Both the position numbers and the translations under genes were made by a program. Below, in pieces: positions 49,334-60,802 of a DNA stretch of 64,000 bases (position 1 is the stretch's first letter; the number at the start of each line of letters is the position of its first letter). The stretch comes from Plantago major. Its lineage: Eukaryota > Streptophyta > Magnoliopsida > Lamiales > Plantaginaceae. Under the pieces are notes generated by a model. The model made no database searches, was not told the origin of the DNA, and saw only the letters and a list, made by a program, of their open reading frames with translations. The DNA is taken from NCBI GenBank assembly GCA_026545765.1, contig JAIFAC010000458.1, positions 32,800-96,799 of the forward strand. Reading direction: 5' to 3'.

Positions 49334-50383
49334 ATTTTATCATTTATTTACACAACCCATCTTTTGTACGAGGAAAATAAGAAAATTTATCCACTTGAGA
49401 TATTTTCAACCTTTTTCTTTCTTTCTTTTTAACACGACTTTTAGTAGATCAATGAAATAAAAAGTATAGTTACGATTCGAATTACCCTTCTTTTCTACCG
49501 TAAAAGTTGAGTTAAGATAAGAAACTACAGAACGAGAATACCATTCAAACCGTTCACATACTTTGTACGACATCTCTAACAAAAAATCGACATGTTCTTT
49601 TATTGAAGATATTAGAACAATAAGAACTCAAGATACGCTGAGTTCTTTCTCAAACTTAATAAATAAAAAACAAGTTATACCAAACTAAAGTCAAATGAAA
49701 CTCTACAAATTACCCACAAAAAGTATAAAACAAAGTTATGTTAGTCAAATATACTTAATTTATTTTTATAATATAATTTTATTATATTCTTTGTCGTGTA
49801 ATTTAGTAATTATAGTCAACGCCCGTAAAAAGTCTCCTTAATTTATTAATGGACCGGATGTAGTATTCATTATTATTAAAAATGGGACAAATGTAATTTC
49901 TTCATTGCTTCGCCAAATTGCTTCAGCTTTCGCCTCGCCCATTCAAGAAATTTCAAATTTAAAAATGAGCCTAAATTAACAAACAAGAAGTTGGTCGACA
50001 GCATTCATAGGTCTAAATATAGTTAATAACTAACTTTTATCTCTGGATCATCATGTTGATAACCTGAACGTCATCTAGTGTTTCATTTGACTTGAACAAA
50101 TTATCCTAGGGCAACCAGTAGTTAGATAAAAAGAACAAGTTTCTATAACTATTGTCATTTACCACAATTTTTAATTCTAATATGGAGCTGAAACTCAACA
50201 AATTCCCTCTATATGACCTACGAGAACCATTTGTAAATTCAAAGCACACTTGAGCTACCACATGTCAAAACACTTTAGCTACCCCTCTAATTTTAGATAT
50301 TCTGTTGAGAAACAACAGAGCAAGTCATAAACAGATTAAACAAATCGGAGATCAAAACCAACTATTAGAGTACATAATCGTAC
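48568..50383. other. Repeat-rich intergenic, no gene
   Basis: 48600-49000 is a diverged, inverted relative of the 24638-25009 element (CACACCCTATATAATAAC). 49193-49250 resembles the left part of the 26039 MITE (GGCTCTGTTCTTTTCAACT). The remainder is AT-rich. Confidence 0.45.
49283..49330. repeat. (ATT)16 microsatellite
   Basis: 48 bases of uninterrupted ATT repeat. Confidence 0.95.
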
Positions 50384-50602
50384 CTTGTAATTTGGAATCA
50401 AGATTGCCAAAAGTATATGCAACCCTTGGAGTAGCGGAGTGGTGACAAATGCGTGGCAGAGGAGAGGATTAGTGGCTAAACGGCTTCTGCCATCCTGTTC
50501 CTACAAAGAACGGCTCTGCAGTCTCCCAAGTTCAAACTACCATTTGTTTTTCGTCAAGAAAAGTAGTGACACCAGTGCACAACAAGCACTACTTGCCAAG
50601 CC
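50384..50602 (-). pseudogene. Possible PP2C-like exon fragment
   Basis: Minus strand, flanked by ATATTGCAG acceptor and TTACAAG|GTACG donor, 219 nt. No frame is open throughout. One frame gives ACCALVSLLFLTKNK, another NLGDCRAVLCRNRMAEAV, which resembles the core strand of PP2C phosphatases (AN-x-GDCRAVL-x-R-x-G-x-AEAL). Upstream, a possible leader exon ends CACAG|GTTAGT at about 50968. No other PP2C motifs were found nearby. It is a fragment at best, and the alternative is an unrelated leader exon. Confidence 0.35.
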
Positions 50603-51429
50603 CTGCAATATTATCACTTATCAGATAAAGTTCAACAGATGTGCTTCCCATAGCCAAGAAACTAAATTTGGCATAGAAAACAATAAAATGGTTAGTGACA
50701 GCTTTCAAATTCATATATATTTTCATACATCCAAACATTAAGTCATCACTATGAGCATCATTACCACTAACTCAACAACCATCACCCAGCTATAGATACT
50801 TTGAAACTCTATTACAAAATTTCGAGCCCTTCAAGAACTGAATTCAAACTATGCTTTCGATTAAATTTCTAAACTATGCTTTGGATTGCTGAAATTTAGT
50901 ATAATGGAAATCAACTAAGAAGGGATATAGTACAAACATAAGAAAGAGCAAAATTAGGCAAACTAACCTGTGACCAAGAGATATGAAATCAAGAAAGAGA
51001 AGCCAAAATCGACTGGATTCACAGCCGATCTGGAGTAGAGTTCAGAGGAGGAGAAGAGAACCTTCAACCAAGCTTGGGCTGGGCACACCGAGCCCCATCC
51101 AATGGCGCCTGCTTCCGTCAAATTGAATCGCCTCCGCCCTGTAGTTGCTGCGCAGAGACTGAGAAGAGAGAGGGTTTTGCTTATGACTGTCGGGTGAAAT
51201 AAGTTCTGGTGAGTGAGGGATTTGAGCCAGAGCAATCCATATCAGCAAATTTTTTAACCGCAACATTGGCCTTTTTAGCTCTGCTCTGTGTTGAAACTTC
51301 AACAAGAGAATTGATCAAATCTACATTACAGAAACAACATCTACATCAATCACAACATAATTACATTAAAACAACACTAGATCGATCAAATAAAAAATGA
51401 GATGCACATTAAACTGGTTCCATACCAAT
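50603..51429. other. Possible leader-exon region, no gene assigned
   Basis: 51000-51250 is less AT-rich and open in several frames on both strands (for example MAPASVKLNRLRPVVAAQRL on +). I cannot tie it to a family; it may be the promoter and first exon of the fragment at 50384-50602. Confidence 0.3.
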
Positions 51430-52690
51430 CCTATTGAATTTGAAATTGAGTATGGTGAGAAGATAATTCACAAAAAAATTAACAGATAATCAGATATGAA
51501 ATTGAGTATGGTGAGAAGAAAATCAGATCCAAGACGTTAAAGATCTGGCCTTTCATTGAAATTTAGATTGAAATTGACAGAATCAATACGCGAACCATGT
51601 AAAGACATACAAATCCGATTGAATTTGAAATTGAGTATGGCGAGAAGATAATTCACAGGAAAATTAACAGATAATTGGATCCAAGACATGAAAGATCTGG
51701 CCTTTCATTGAAATTTAGATTGAAATTGACAAAATCAATACACTAACCATGTAAAGACATACAAATCCTATTGAATTTGAAATTGAGTATGGCAAGAAGA
51801 TAATTCACAGAAAAATTAACAAATAATCAGATCCAAGACGGGAAAGATCTGGCCTTTCATTGAAATTTAGATTGAAATTGACAAAATCAATACACGAACC
51901 ATGTAAAGACATACAAATCCTGTTGAATTTGAAATTGAGTATGGTGAGAAGATAATTCACAGGAAATTAACAGATAATCAGATCCAATACGTGAAAGACC
52001 TGGACTTTCATTGAAATTTAGATTGAATTTAACAGAATCAATACATGAACCATGTAAAGACATACAAATCCGATTGAATTTGAAATTGAGTATAGTGAGA
52101 AGATAATTTACAGGAAAATTAACAGATACTCATATCCAAGACGTGAAAGATCTAGCCTTTCATTGAAATTGACAGAATCAATACACGAACCATGTAAAGA
52201 CATACAAATCCTATTGAATTTGAAGTTGAGTATGGTGAGAAGATAATTCACAGGAAAATTAACAGATAATCACGTGAAAGATCTGGCCTTTTCATTGAAA
52301 TTTAGATTGAAATTGATAGAAACAATACACGAACCATGTAAATACATACAAATCGGATTGAATTTGAAATTGAGTATGGTGAGAAGATAATTCACAGGAA
52401 AATTAACACGTAATCAGATACAAGACGTTAAAGATCTGGCCTTTGAATGAAATTAAGATTGAAATTGACAGAATCAATACACAAACCATGTAAACACATA
52501 CAAATCCGATTGAATTTGAATTTGAGTATGGTGAGAAGATAATTCACAAGAAAATTAACAAAAACTCAGATCCAAGACGTGAAAGATCTGGCCTTTGAAT
52601 GAAACTCAGATTGAAATTGACAGAATTAACACACAAACCATTCAAAGATTCGATCTTTGACGCTTGAAATGCCATGTAAGAATGATTCAA
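51430..52690. repeat. About 150-bp tandem array, 8 units
   Basis: Unit start (ATTGAATTTGAAATTGAGTA) at about 51433, 51618, 51770, 51923, 52073, 52213, 52357 and 52509, spacings 140-153 except the first, which contains an extra partial unit. Every unit contains GAAAGATCTGGCCTTTCATTG-like and CCATGTAAAGACATACAAATCC-like segments. The last unit decays at about 52640. No coding potential. Confidence 0.95.
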
Positions 52691-55139
52691 TGCTGAAATG
52701 CTGAACTGTTACAGAGAATTGTAGAAAGTGACTGGGGTCCTTGAGAGTTGAGGGGAAGGGGGAGAGATTGGAAGATGCAGAACAAAAAAGAAATTTGAGA
52801 AGACGATGGAAAAAACCAAAAATTTGTTTTGTTGGAAGTAATTAATATTTAACTTGTGTAGAACGCTTAAAAAAGAAAAATTATATATACCAACCCTGTA
52901 ATATAGTTTCTTTTCAATTTAGCCTCTTCTGTTCAAATAATTACAGATCAATTCATTTCTTACACAGGAAAAGAAATGTAATTACAGATAGGCTAAAATT
53001 CAACTTTTTCACCCATTTTATCTTTTCTTTCTGATTCAAAAATTAATTAATTCTCTCTTATTGTAAAATAAACCCCAAAACGTTTATAACTCTCACAAAC
53101 AAACCCCAAAATTTTTATTTTTTCAAATCTAACTACCCACCATTTTTAACCTTCTTCCACCACCTCCAACCACCACCACCTCCAATCTTTGTCAACTTCT
53201 TCTTCTTCCTCCTTCCTCCATCTTCTTCTTCCATTACAAAAAGTCTGACGGAGTTTTATATACAGCCCCATGAGAGCTATTAGCTCATTGAGTCGCTTTT
53301 GTTCCAAGCCGAGTCAGATATAATAGCTCCGATCGGAGCATTTTTGAAGAAGGAAGAAGAAATGGAGGAGGAAGAAGAAAAAAATGGGGTATATTTTGAA
53401 AACAAATTTTATTGAGGTTTAATTTACAATAATAATGAGTCATTGTTGTAATTTATAAAACATTATAGTCCAATGTGTAGTAAATTGAAGATTGTAAATT
53501 GCAACTAAGTCCAATTTATTTTCTTTTCTATTTATTTTATTTCCACAACTCAAAATCGTGCTTTATGATTCAGAATTGTCAATAGTATAACTAAACCGTA
53601 ATCGCCCAAATTTAAGGGTAGGAAACGAATTTCCCCAAAGTGCTTTTATAATTTTGAAATAAGAAGTAGCTTTTTTATTTTATATTACAACTTCTACAGA
53701 ACTTTTTAGAAAAAGTTATGAATCACAAGTAGGTTGAACCCAATAATGCTTCTAACTTAAGCAAGTAGTAGTTTTTTCAATTAAAAACAACTAATTAAAT
53801 TAATTTTTTCAAACACTAAAACTTCTGCTTTTACAATTTTAAGCTACTTTTTATATGATATATCAAACACTACTGACTTTTGTTTAAAATCAATTTTAAT
53901 CAACTTTTAGTAGAATAGCCAAAAAGCATTTGCAAACAATATTGGTTATTTTAGTTATCTGCTAATTTGGAATCTCGTTCTTATTTTATTGGTCCCATCC
54001 ACCATCATCAAATCAAGATGGTTATAAATTGTCATTACCATAATAATAATTGTTTGACTTCACAGTTACCGTTGTAACGTGTAACTGTATGTCAAGTTTC
54101 TTTTGGGCTGTTTGGAATGATTATGCGATATGCCATACTTTTTCATGCTAAAATTTTCCCAACTTGTAATCCAATCCAGCATATTGTCAAAGGATTTGTA
54201 ATAATGTGTTTAGGCTGAATTATTGGGCAACTCATAGATTAATATAGACCACACGAATTGGACTATTCACATGCTGAAGTCCACTATTCATCAAGCTCAA
54301 ATTGGTGGCATTATGAATCTTGTAACATCCACGTCAGCCAAACTGACCAATCAATGGGCTGCCCAAATTTTATGTTTAGGGTAGTTGGCTTAACAATCTA
54401 GTTTTTTTTTTTTTTCAAACACAAAATTTGTCATGCCAAATTCAGTAAGAAGTATAGCATAACCATACCAAAAGGCATCTTATTGGATTTGGCATAAAAT
54501 TGGCATGGTTATTTTGTGTTTGGCAAAAAAACTTTATCGGATTAGTATGGCAATCACCAAGGAAAAATTTGTCACAGCACCGATTGGTTGCCTTGTCGAA
54601 TGGACATTTTTTTGACAGGATGTGATGGCTACAAATTGGGCTGCCATGAAGAAAAGTTGTCTGCAGTAAGAGAATAGTTCAAACTGTGTGGCCCATAGCT
54701 TCATGCCCAGTTATATTTTGCAGCCCAAACAACAAAATAAAATATTGGTATGGAAAATGGCATAGGTTCTATGTAAAATGTTGCCAAAATATTGGCATGA
54801 AGAAACATGTCATGAGCAAACAAAACAAAGACCCTAGGGTTTACTAGTTTATGGTCGTCGAAGTTTCGATGAATGAAGACACGCTATAAATATGACTCAA
54901 TAAATATTGTTGCAATTAAAAGGTTTAATTAAAAATTATTGTAAAACTATATATTATTATAATACGGTGTTAAATCAATAGCTTATATGAAGTCACACCG
55001 CTCCTTAAAAGGTTAATAATTAGTCCATATCCTAAAGAATCATTTACTATAAATTTACTCAAATAATCTATAATTTGTACCAGAAATACTCAACTTAAAT
55101 TAAACGTAATTGATAGTGTAGTAATATATCTTCCTTCCA
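52691..55139. other. Intergenic, AT-rich, no gene
   Basis: 53190-53390 holds a TTCTTCTTCCTCC-rich stretch inverted 130 bases later as GGAGGAGGAAGAAG, a possible small foldback. A palindromic region of TTGGCATG/CATGCCAA words at 54430-54800 suggests another MITE. No ORF of interest. Confidence 0.4.
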
Positions 55140-55475
55140 AAGTGTCGACGCTTACTCATGGGGTTCTCTACACGCAGGATATTACATACATTTTGTCATG
55201 ACTCGTGCGAGCACCGGGAGAATTTTCAACAGGTCACCCATCCGACGATTACTTTGGAGCAAGTACACTTAAGTTTGGATTTCCTATGAACGGATTCTCA
55301 AAAAAGAAAATGTGTACTTTGTTAATATGAGTATCCTGCCTCTCAAACTTCTTTGAAACATTAGGTGTTACATTCACCCCTCTTAAATTGTTCAACGCCT
55401 TGTCGCACCTTGTCCGAACCAACGTCCACCCGTTATGGGCTTTGAATTGACTCGGCTCTGATATCATTTATAACG
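55140..55475 (-). mobile_element. Cassandra-type TRIM remnant with 5S-like LTR
   Basis: Read on the minus strand: primer-binding site TGATATCAGAGCC (55466-55454, initiator tRNA-Met type), a short internal region of about 70 bases, a polypurine tract AAGAGGGGTGAA, then an LTR start TGTAACACC at 55372. Inside the LTR, ATCCAAACTTAAGTGTACTT and GGATGGGTGACCT align in order with 5S rRNA (AAGTTAAGCGTGCTT, GGATGGGTGACCT). 5S-bearing LTRs in an element without coding sequence are the hallmark of Cassandra. The 5' LTR is not recognisable beyond its last bases. Confidence 0.7.
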
Positions 55476-56648
55476 CCCCGTCATCAACTGATCATATAGA
55501 GTAACTGTCATAAATGTGTTTGTTTTCATGCCAATACAACAAACTCGTTTAGATATGTGTAAATTTAAAGCTGTGATATTATAGTTGTTAAATGTAATTA
55601 TTTTCTATGTAATTTAAAAATTCAAACAGATGATAATTTAATTCAATAGGAAGAATTCATAAAATAAAAACTCCAACTAAAATGTTTTCATCAATGACAA
55701 ACTTTTCATAACTCTTAACTAAAAATTGAAAAAAAAATGTGCATCGTGCATACGGATTATCCAAGAAACCTCCACATTACAAATTTTGAATTCATCGTAC
55801 CACCTGTGACATGCAATTAGCTAGCTTAAGCATGTGTACTTTTTTATGAGAAATTTCCCAATATTATAAATTCGTATAAAAGAATATATAATTTGGATAT
55901 CCATATGTATAATTGTAAAATTTTAGTGAGCAAAACAAATAAGAGATAATACAAATAAACACAGATAGTTTTGGACTGATCGTACGTTCGGTACCTTGTT
56001 TACTTCTTCGGTGGTCAAACGTTAATATTATGTGATTGTTATGCATGTATCTATAGGTAGTGAAATAGTCCGATAAGTATAAATGAAGATCATCGTTTTA
56101 TATGTTAACAACAAACATAAATAGAGAAGTGATTTACGCAGTTATGGCTGGATAAGAAGATTGTTTTTCAAGTTGTTAAAATCTGCTTTTTAATCGAAAT
56201 GTCCTTCTTATCCTACCCGTTTTTAATCACAAACTATTTACAATTAAATTAAATTTTATCTTTTTACCTACTATTTATTCCTCCACTTCACTTTTTCATT
56301 TATTATAACAATCTTAAACCAATAAAATGATCTTAAGAACTCTTACATACATCACTTCACTATTACACACCCTATATAACAACCATATAAAACATACATA
56401 AAGCTTTAATTCCACTCCATACATAATTTTTCAAAACCCAATTATAATTCAATTACTATTCACGATTAAAACTCAATTGAAATCCACCATTATAAGTGCT
56501 TCCCCAACAGCCAGTAATAGATTAAACAACAAACTCACATAAACAATCCTATAAGTATTGACAATAAATCTATTTGTTTGGGATTATCTTTTCATTGTCA
56601 TATTGGTGCTATATGTCATCATTGGCACATAGTTATTTAGTTGAAATG
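55476..56648. other. Intergenic with one AT-rich element copy
   Basis: 56200-56515 is an inverted relative of the element at 24638-25009 (CACACCCTATATAACAACC, CCATTATAAGTGCTTCCCC at the end). No gene. Confidence 0.4.
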
Positions 56649-57038
56649 TAATACAAGATTCTCGCCGCTTATCTCGGAGAATCGACGGATAGCTATCCGT
56701 CGCTACTATCCGTCGCTACCTGTAATTTTTATTTTAAATACTTTTTTAACGACAGATAATCTATCCATCGTTAAATTTCTATTTTCCTTTTTTTTTTTTC
56801 AAAAGTCAAACGACGGATAAGTATCTGTAGTTAAATAACGACAGGTAGAACTATCCGTCGCCATTTAGCGACGGATAGATAATTCATCCGCCGCTAAATG
56901 GCGACGGATATCGACGGATAGGCAAAACGCCTCATCCGCCGCTAAAATGCCGATCCTTCGTTAAGGGCGACGGATAGTTATCCGTCGCCGGATAACTATC
57001 CGTCGCCTTTCCGCCGCCAATTCGCAATTCTTGTAGTG
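56649..57038. mobile_element. Mini-CACTA element
   Basis: Right end TTCTTGTAGTG (57028-57038) is the complement of the CACTACAAGAA terminus. The left end is diverged (TAATACAAGATTC). In between are dense ATCCGTCG/CGACGGAT subterminal repeats in both orientations (for example CGACGGATAGCTATCCGTCG). About 390 bp, no coding capacity. It sits exactly at the left border of repeat copy B. Confidence 0.75.
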
Positions 57039-59168
57039 TTCTTACGTGAAAACCCCAAACGCACCGATAAGTGATAATACGTTGGAGGTTTTAGTTCATT
57101 TGTTAATGCGTGAGAACCTTAATTTCGTGGATGCTTTCTTTAAGATATTTTCAAATTTCACATTCATTTCATTTCGTGGTTCGGAAAAAACAAAACTAGA
57201 TACTTAAATATTTTTCGTCTGCATTTAAAATTATTGTGGTCGAAAAACAAGAAAACATATGATAAATCTTCACATGTGCTAGGTTGGCGATGCATTAGAT
57301 AAATTGAACTCACAAGAATATACTCCACTGTATGTTTCTTCATTTTAAACTAAAACATTGATGAGCTCATAGAATCACATTTAGAGACTTGTTGATTTGT
57401 TCTTTCTACTGTGGATATTCCATTTTCCATATTTTGGGTAGTTTGATTAGATTTACATTGAATTTCGAGTATTAATTCCTTTGAGATTCAAAACTCTCGA
57501 GTACTAAGCAAACAAAGCTACGGTATTTTTTTGTTATTCTAGGTTTCGATTACGCTATCAAGTGCAAAAAATCTCATACATAAGCTCAAAATTCAAATTA
57601 CATGTAATTACGTGAGAATCCAGATTATGATTAGAATTTGGCACTTAAATTCGATCCAAGTTCCTTTGAGAACACGCTTATGCACACACCAACCCATACT
57701 TTTCGATATTTATGAAGTTATCAAACCTTTATGCGGTACTTTTCATTGACTTTAGCTAATAACTGTTGTCCCAAGTGACAATAAACTCGATACTTGTACT
57801 TGAATTTTCACCGAGGTGCCCAAAGTTTTGCCAAAAATATTAACAAACTTGCTTTCCAGTTTTTGCAGAGAACAAATTATAATACTAACACAAGACACAT
57901 TAATTTAACCTTCGAAAAGCATGTGACAATATATGAAATTTACAACTACACTAACCGCGGAACTCAAATTATCTTGAGAAATGACAATGTCAAAACAGTT
58001 TTCACCCATTTTACCAAGTCTTCCAATAATCTCAGTGGCAAATCACTAAGGTTTATGTCGTAGGTGAGATGTCTATTGGTTTAGGTTTTGTTGCATTAGC
58101 ACATGTATTCTTATTTATAACAATGTCGTTATCAGACCCGGATTTCGTATTATCCTTCGACATATGACCGAAAACATGTCCTCCGGAAGGTGGATTACCC
58201 CTATAAGTACTATTAGTACAACTATAGAAAAATTACGCGAATGAGTCTTGAAAAACTATCAAAATAGCTGCTACTATGTCTTGAAAAATCTATCAAAATC
58301 TACAGGAAAGTCTACATTATGTTTCGAACTTCGTAACCAAACATGTTGTACTTTTGTTACTTAATATTAGTTTATTAACTGTGTACTAAAGTGGTGACTT
58401 GAACTAGAAATTTTATTTGTGTCAATCAAACTCTTGTTAAAAACTAAAATTATCATCTAAAGTTTTCCAAAAAAAATATTTATGTTTTTTTTATAATTAC
58501 CAATATTTTAATTTCTATATTTTTATATTTAATCAAAATAAACAGGTCAATTCCTAATTTGACGCCTGTTGTCAGGCAAGGCGAAAGCCTGACTGACCGT
58601 AGAAAAGCCCAAGTAAGTTGTAGTACTAAAAAATTATATATTCAAATAAGATTCGCCAGCCTCCGGGAAGTTCTGGTGAACTGCAATACAAAGATCAACC
58701 ACCACAGCTCTCTGGTAGAGTATCCAAACTACCAAAATTAATCATATACTGATTAGTCTCCTTTTTAAAAATACTCAAGCTTTTCTATTAGAAAACTTCT
58801 TTAGTACTTAATTTGGAGTATTCTACTTGGTCGTACAAAGATAATATCTTTTAAGTTGAAAACTCGCCTATTTCACCACTCCCATATTTGGTTGATGATG
58901 GATAATTTGGGGTTAAAAACAAATTTACCTCTTCCACCGCTTGAGATATCAGGTACAATCCATCAAGCGAGTAACTTCAATGGAAAACTGACCATCCTAC
59001 GATGGAACTATCAAATTTCTTCTCAGATTCTCGATTGTTTCAGACAAGACATCCACTGCATACACAAATCTTGTCTACGCAAGTCCTGGTCATTATGCTT
59101 GAATTTCGGGGCATACCAAATTCTATGTAATTTTACATGGTTCATTTTTCGCTTTGTGAAATTGGTGA
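57039..59168. repeat. 2.2-kb dispersed repeat, copy B
   Basis: Direct copy of 26848-29075 with many one-base indels. It shares the GTGAAAACCCC start, the 89-codon TTG-initiated frame at 57794-58063 and the palindrome arm (58868-59130). It then continues into an E2 gene fragment instead of the second palindrome arm. Confidence 0.85.
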
Positions 59169-59740
59169 TTTGTATTTGGCCGTGATATGGTGGTAACTCG
59201 AGTAGAAAAGATGATGTTGTTCATCAAACTACTACAAAGGACACAAAAGTTCGTAGATCCGATCATAGTCATATTAGTCATGCCGCAAAGATAATAATTG
59301 CATATACGGGTCGGATCCATCTACCATAACATCATCCGTCCTCATGGTACTTTGCTAAAGGGAGATGTCTATGCACTCAACTGAAAGCTTCTACTAAAGC
59401 CTCAGAGCCAAAGGAGAAAGCTTCCCATACACCTTTAACCTAGACTTCATCTCAGACAAGAAGATCAATCTCAACCGGATGCTTATGAAGATCTCGCCAA
59501 ATAGTCAAATCCAAGTACTTGATCAAAGTTGTTCAATAATGACATGGATTATGGCCTTATTACTTATCAACCATTTGGAGACCATATGCTCTACGTGTTG
59601 ATTATTTCGCTAAGTGTCAACTATGTTCGAAGTCCCGTTAATTTTAAGAACGCTCATCAATTTTGACAGGACAAGAAAGACGCTTTATCGGAATCTAAGC
59701 AATCCATGCCTCATTTATATCTATCGACAGGTCTCAACTT
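59169..59740 (+). pseudogene. Second copy of mitochondrial E2 gene fragment, introns retained
   Basis: Colinear with the minus strand of 45880-46460, including intron sequence: TACTTTGCTAAAGGGAGATG (binding domain GTLLKGDV), ACTTGATCAAAGTTGTTCAA (intron) and GAATCTAAGCAATCCATGCC (ESKQSMPHLYLS). Stops and frame changes are frequent (for example ACC TAG in the linker, a gap in LKGDV-x-AL). It also keeps flanking non-E2 sequence (GGCCGTGATATGGTGGTAAC) found next to the first copy, so both derive from one already-rearranged source. Confidence 0.85.
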
Positions 59741-60802
59741 TATACGATATGGCGATCGCTAGTCGATTTCATGATTTCATATGGACCGTTAGATAAAAAA
59801 TCTAATGGTGTATAGTTAATCGCACTCGTAGAAGAGCCCTACTTATGTATATTACTATTAACTATAATTATGAGATTTCAGAAACCTATATGCCGTGTCT
59901 ATCATCATACTCCTTACTACCGCTTTGTCTACATGTCGCATTAAGGAATAAAATTGCTTCTATATGCTTCTATCAAGTTATTGTTATATGCTATAATTAT
60001 TATATACTTGTGTATATTCGTATTAACTAGAAATCTATGAAATTATGTAAAAGGGCATTGCAAAGGGTCTATATAGCATTATAATACTTCTAGAGGTTTT
60101 CAAAACTCTAAATTCAAAACTCTTGATTATTAAAAACAAAGTTAAGGTGTTTTCTCGCTTTTGATTATAGGTTTCTAGTTCCCTATCTAAGTGTAAAAAC
60201 CCAAAACACTCGGGTACATAAACTCAAAATTGAATTATGGGTAATCATGTAAAACCCTAATTATGATCAAAATTGGGCACTTAAATTCAGATATAGTTCT
60301 TTTGATTTATGCTTTTATGAACACATCAACCCCTACTTTTCGATATTTATAAAGTTATCGAATTCTTCCTAACCTATAGCTAACAACCCGTTGTCTCAAA
60401 TAACAATAAACTTGATGCTTGAGTTCTCAGATAATGAATTGAGCTAGACGGTGAACATCAAGACACTATTACACAATTAAATAAGGTTTCGAATTCAAGA
60501 ATTGAGAATAACTCATTAAAACAAACTGATACACATTTGAGGGTCACATTCACATACGGCCTTATTCCAAATTTCAATGTTCCCATGAGCGAGAAAGAGA
60601 CCAGCAAGTAGCAACCAAAATGGGCTATTTACGAGCCCAACAAAACCTACATCTAAATGAGAGGGGCCCATCTGATGCACATTCCCAAAATACCCCTCGT
60701 TTCATTTCTCTTCTAAATCTCCCTGGTTTTAGGAATTGAGGGTTTAAGAAAACAAGTGAATCAGATTTCCAATCGGACCGGAGAAAAAAAGGAAGAGCAG
60801 CA
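59741..60802. other. Repeat remnant and PPR promoter region
   Basis: 60095-60430 is a third, diverged partial copy of the 2.2-kb repeat (matches 27370-27720; shared CCCCTACTTTTCGATATTTA). 60600-60802 is the 5' flank of the PPR gene. No other gene. Confidence 0.55.

Noticed and set aside
56649..56658. Three-base target duplication for the mini-CACTA
   Set aside because: Bases before the diverged left end (ATG) do not match those after the right end (TTC), so no duplication is claimed.
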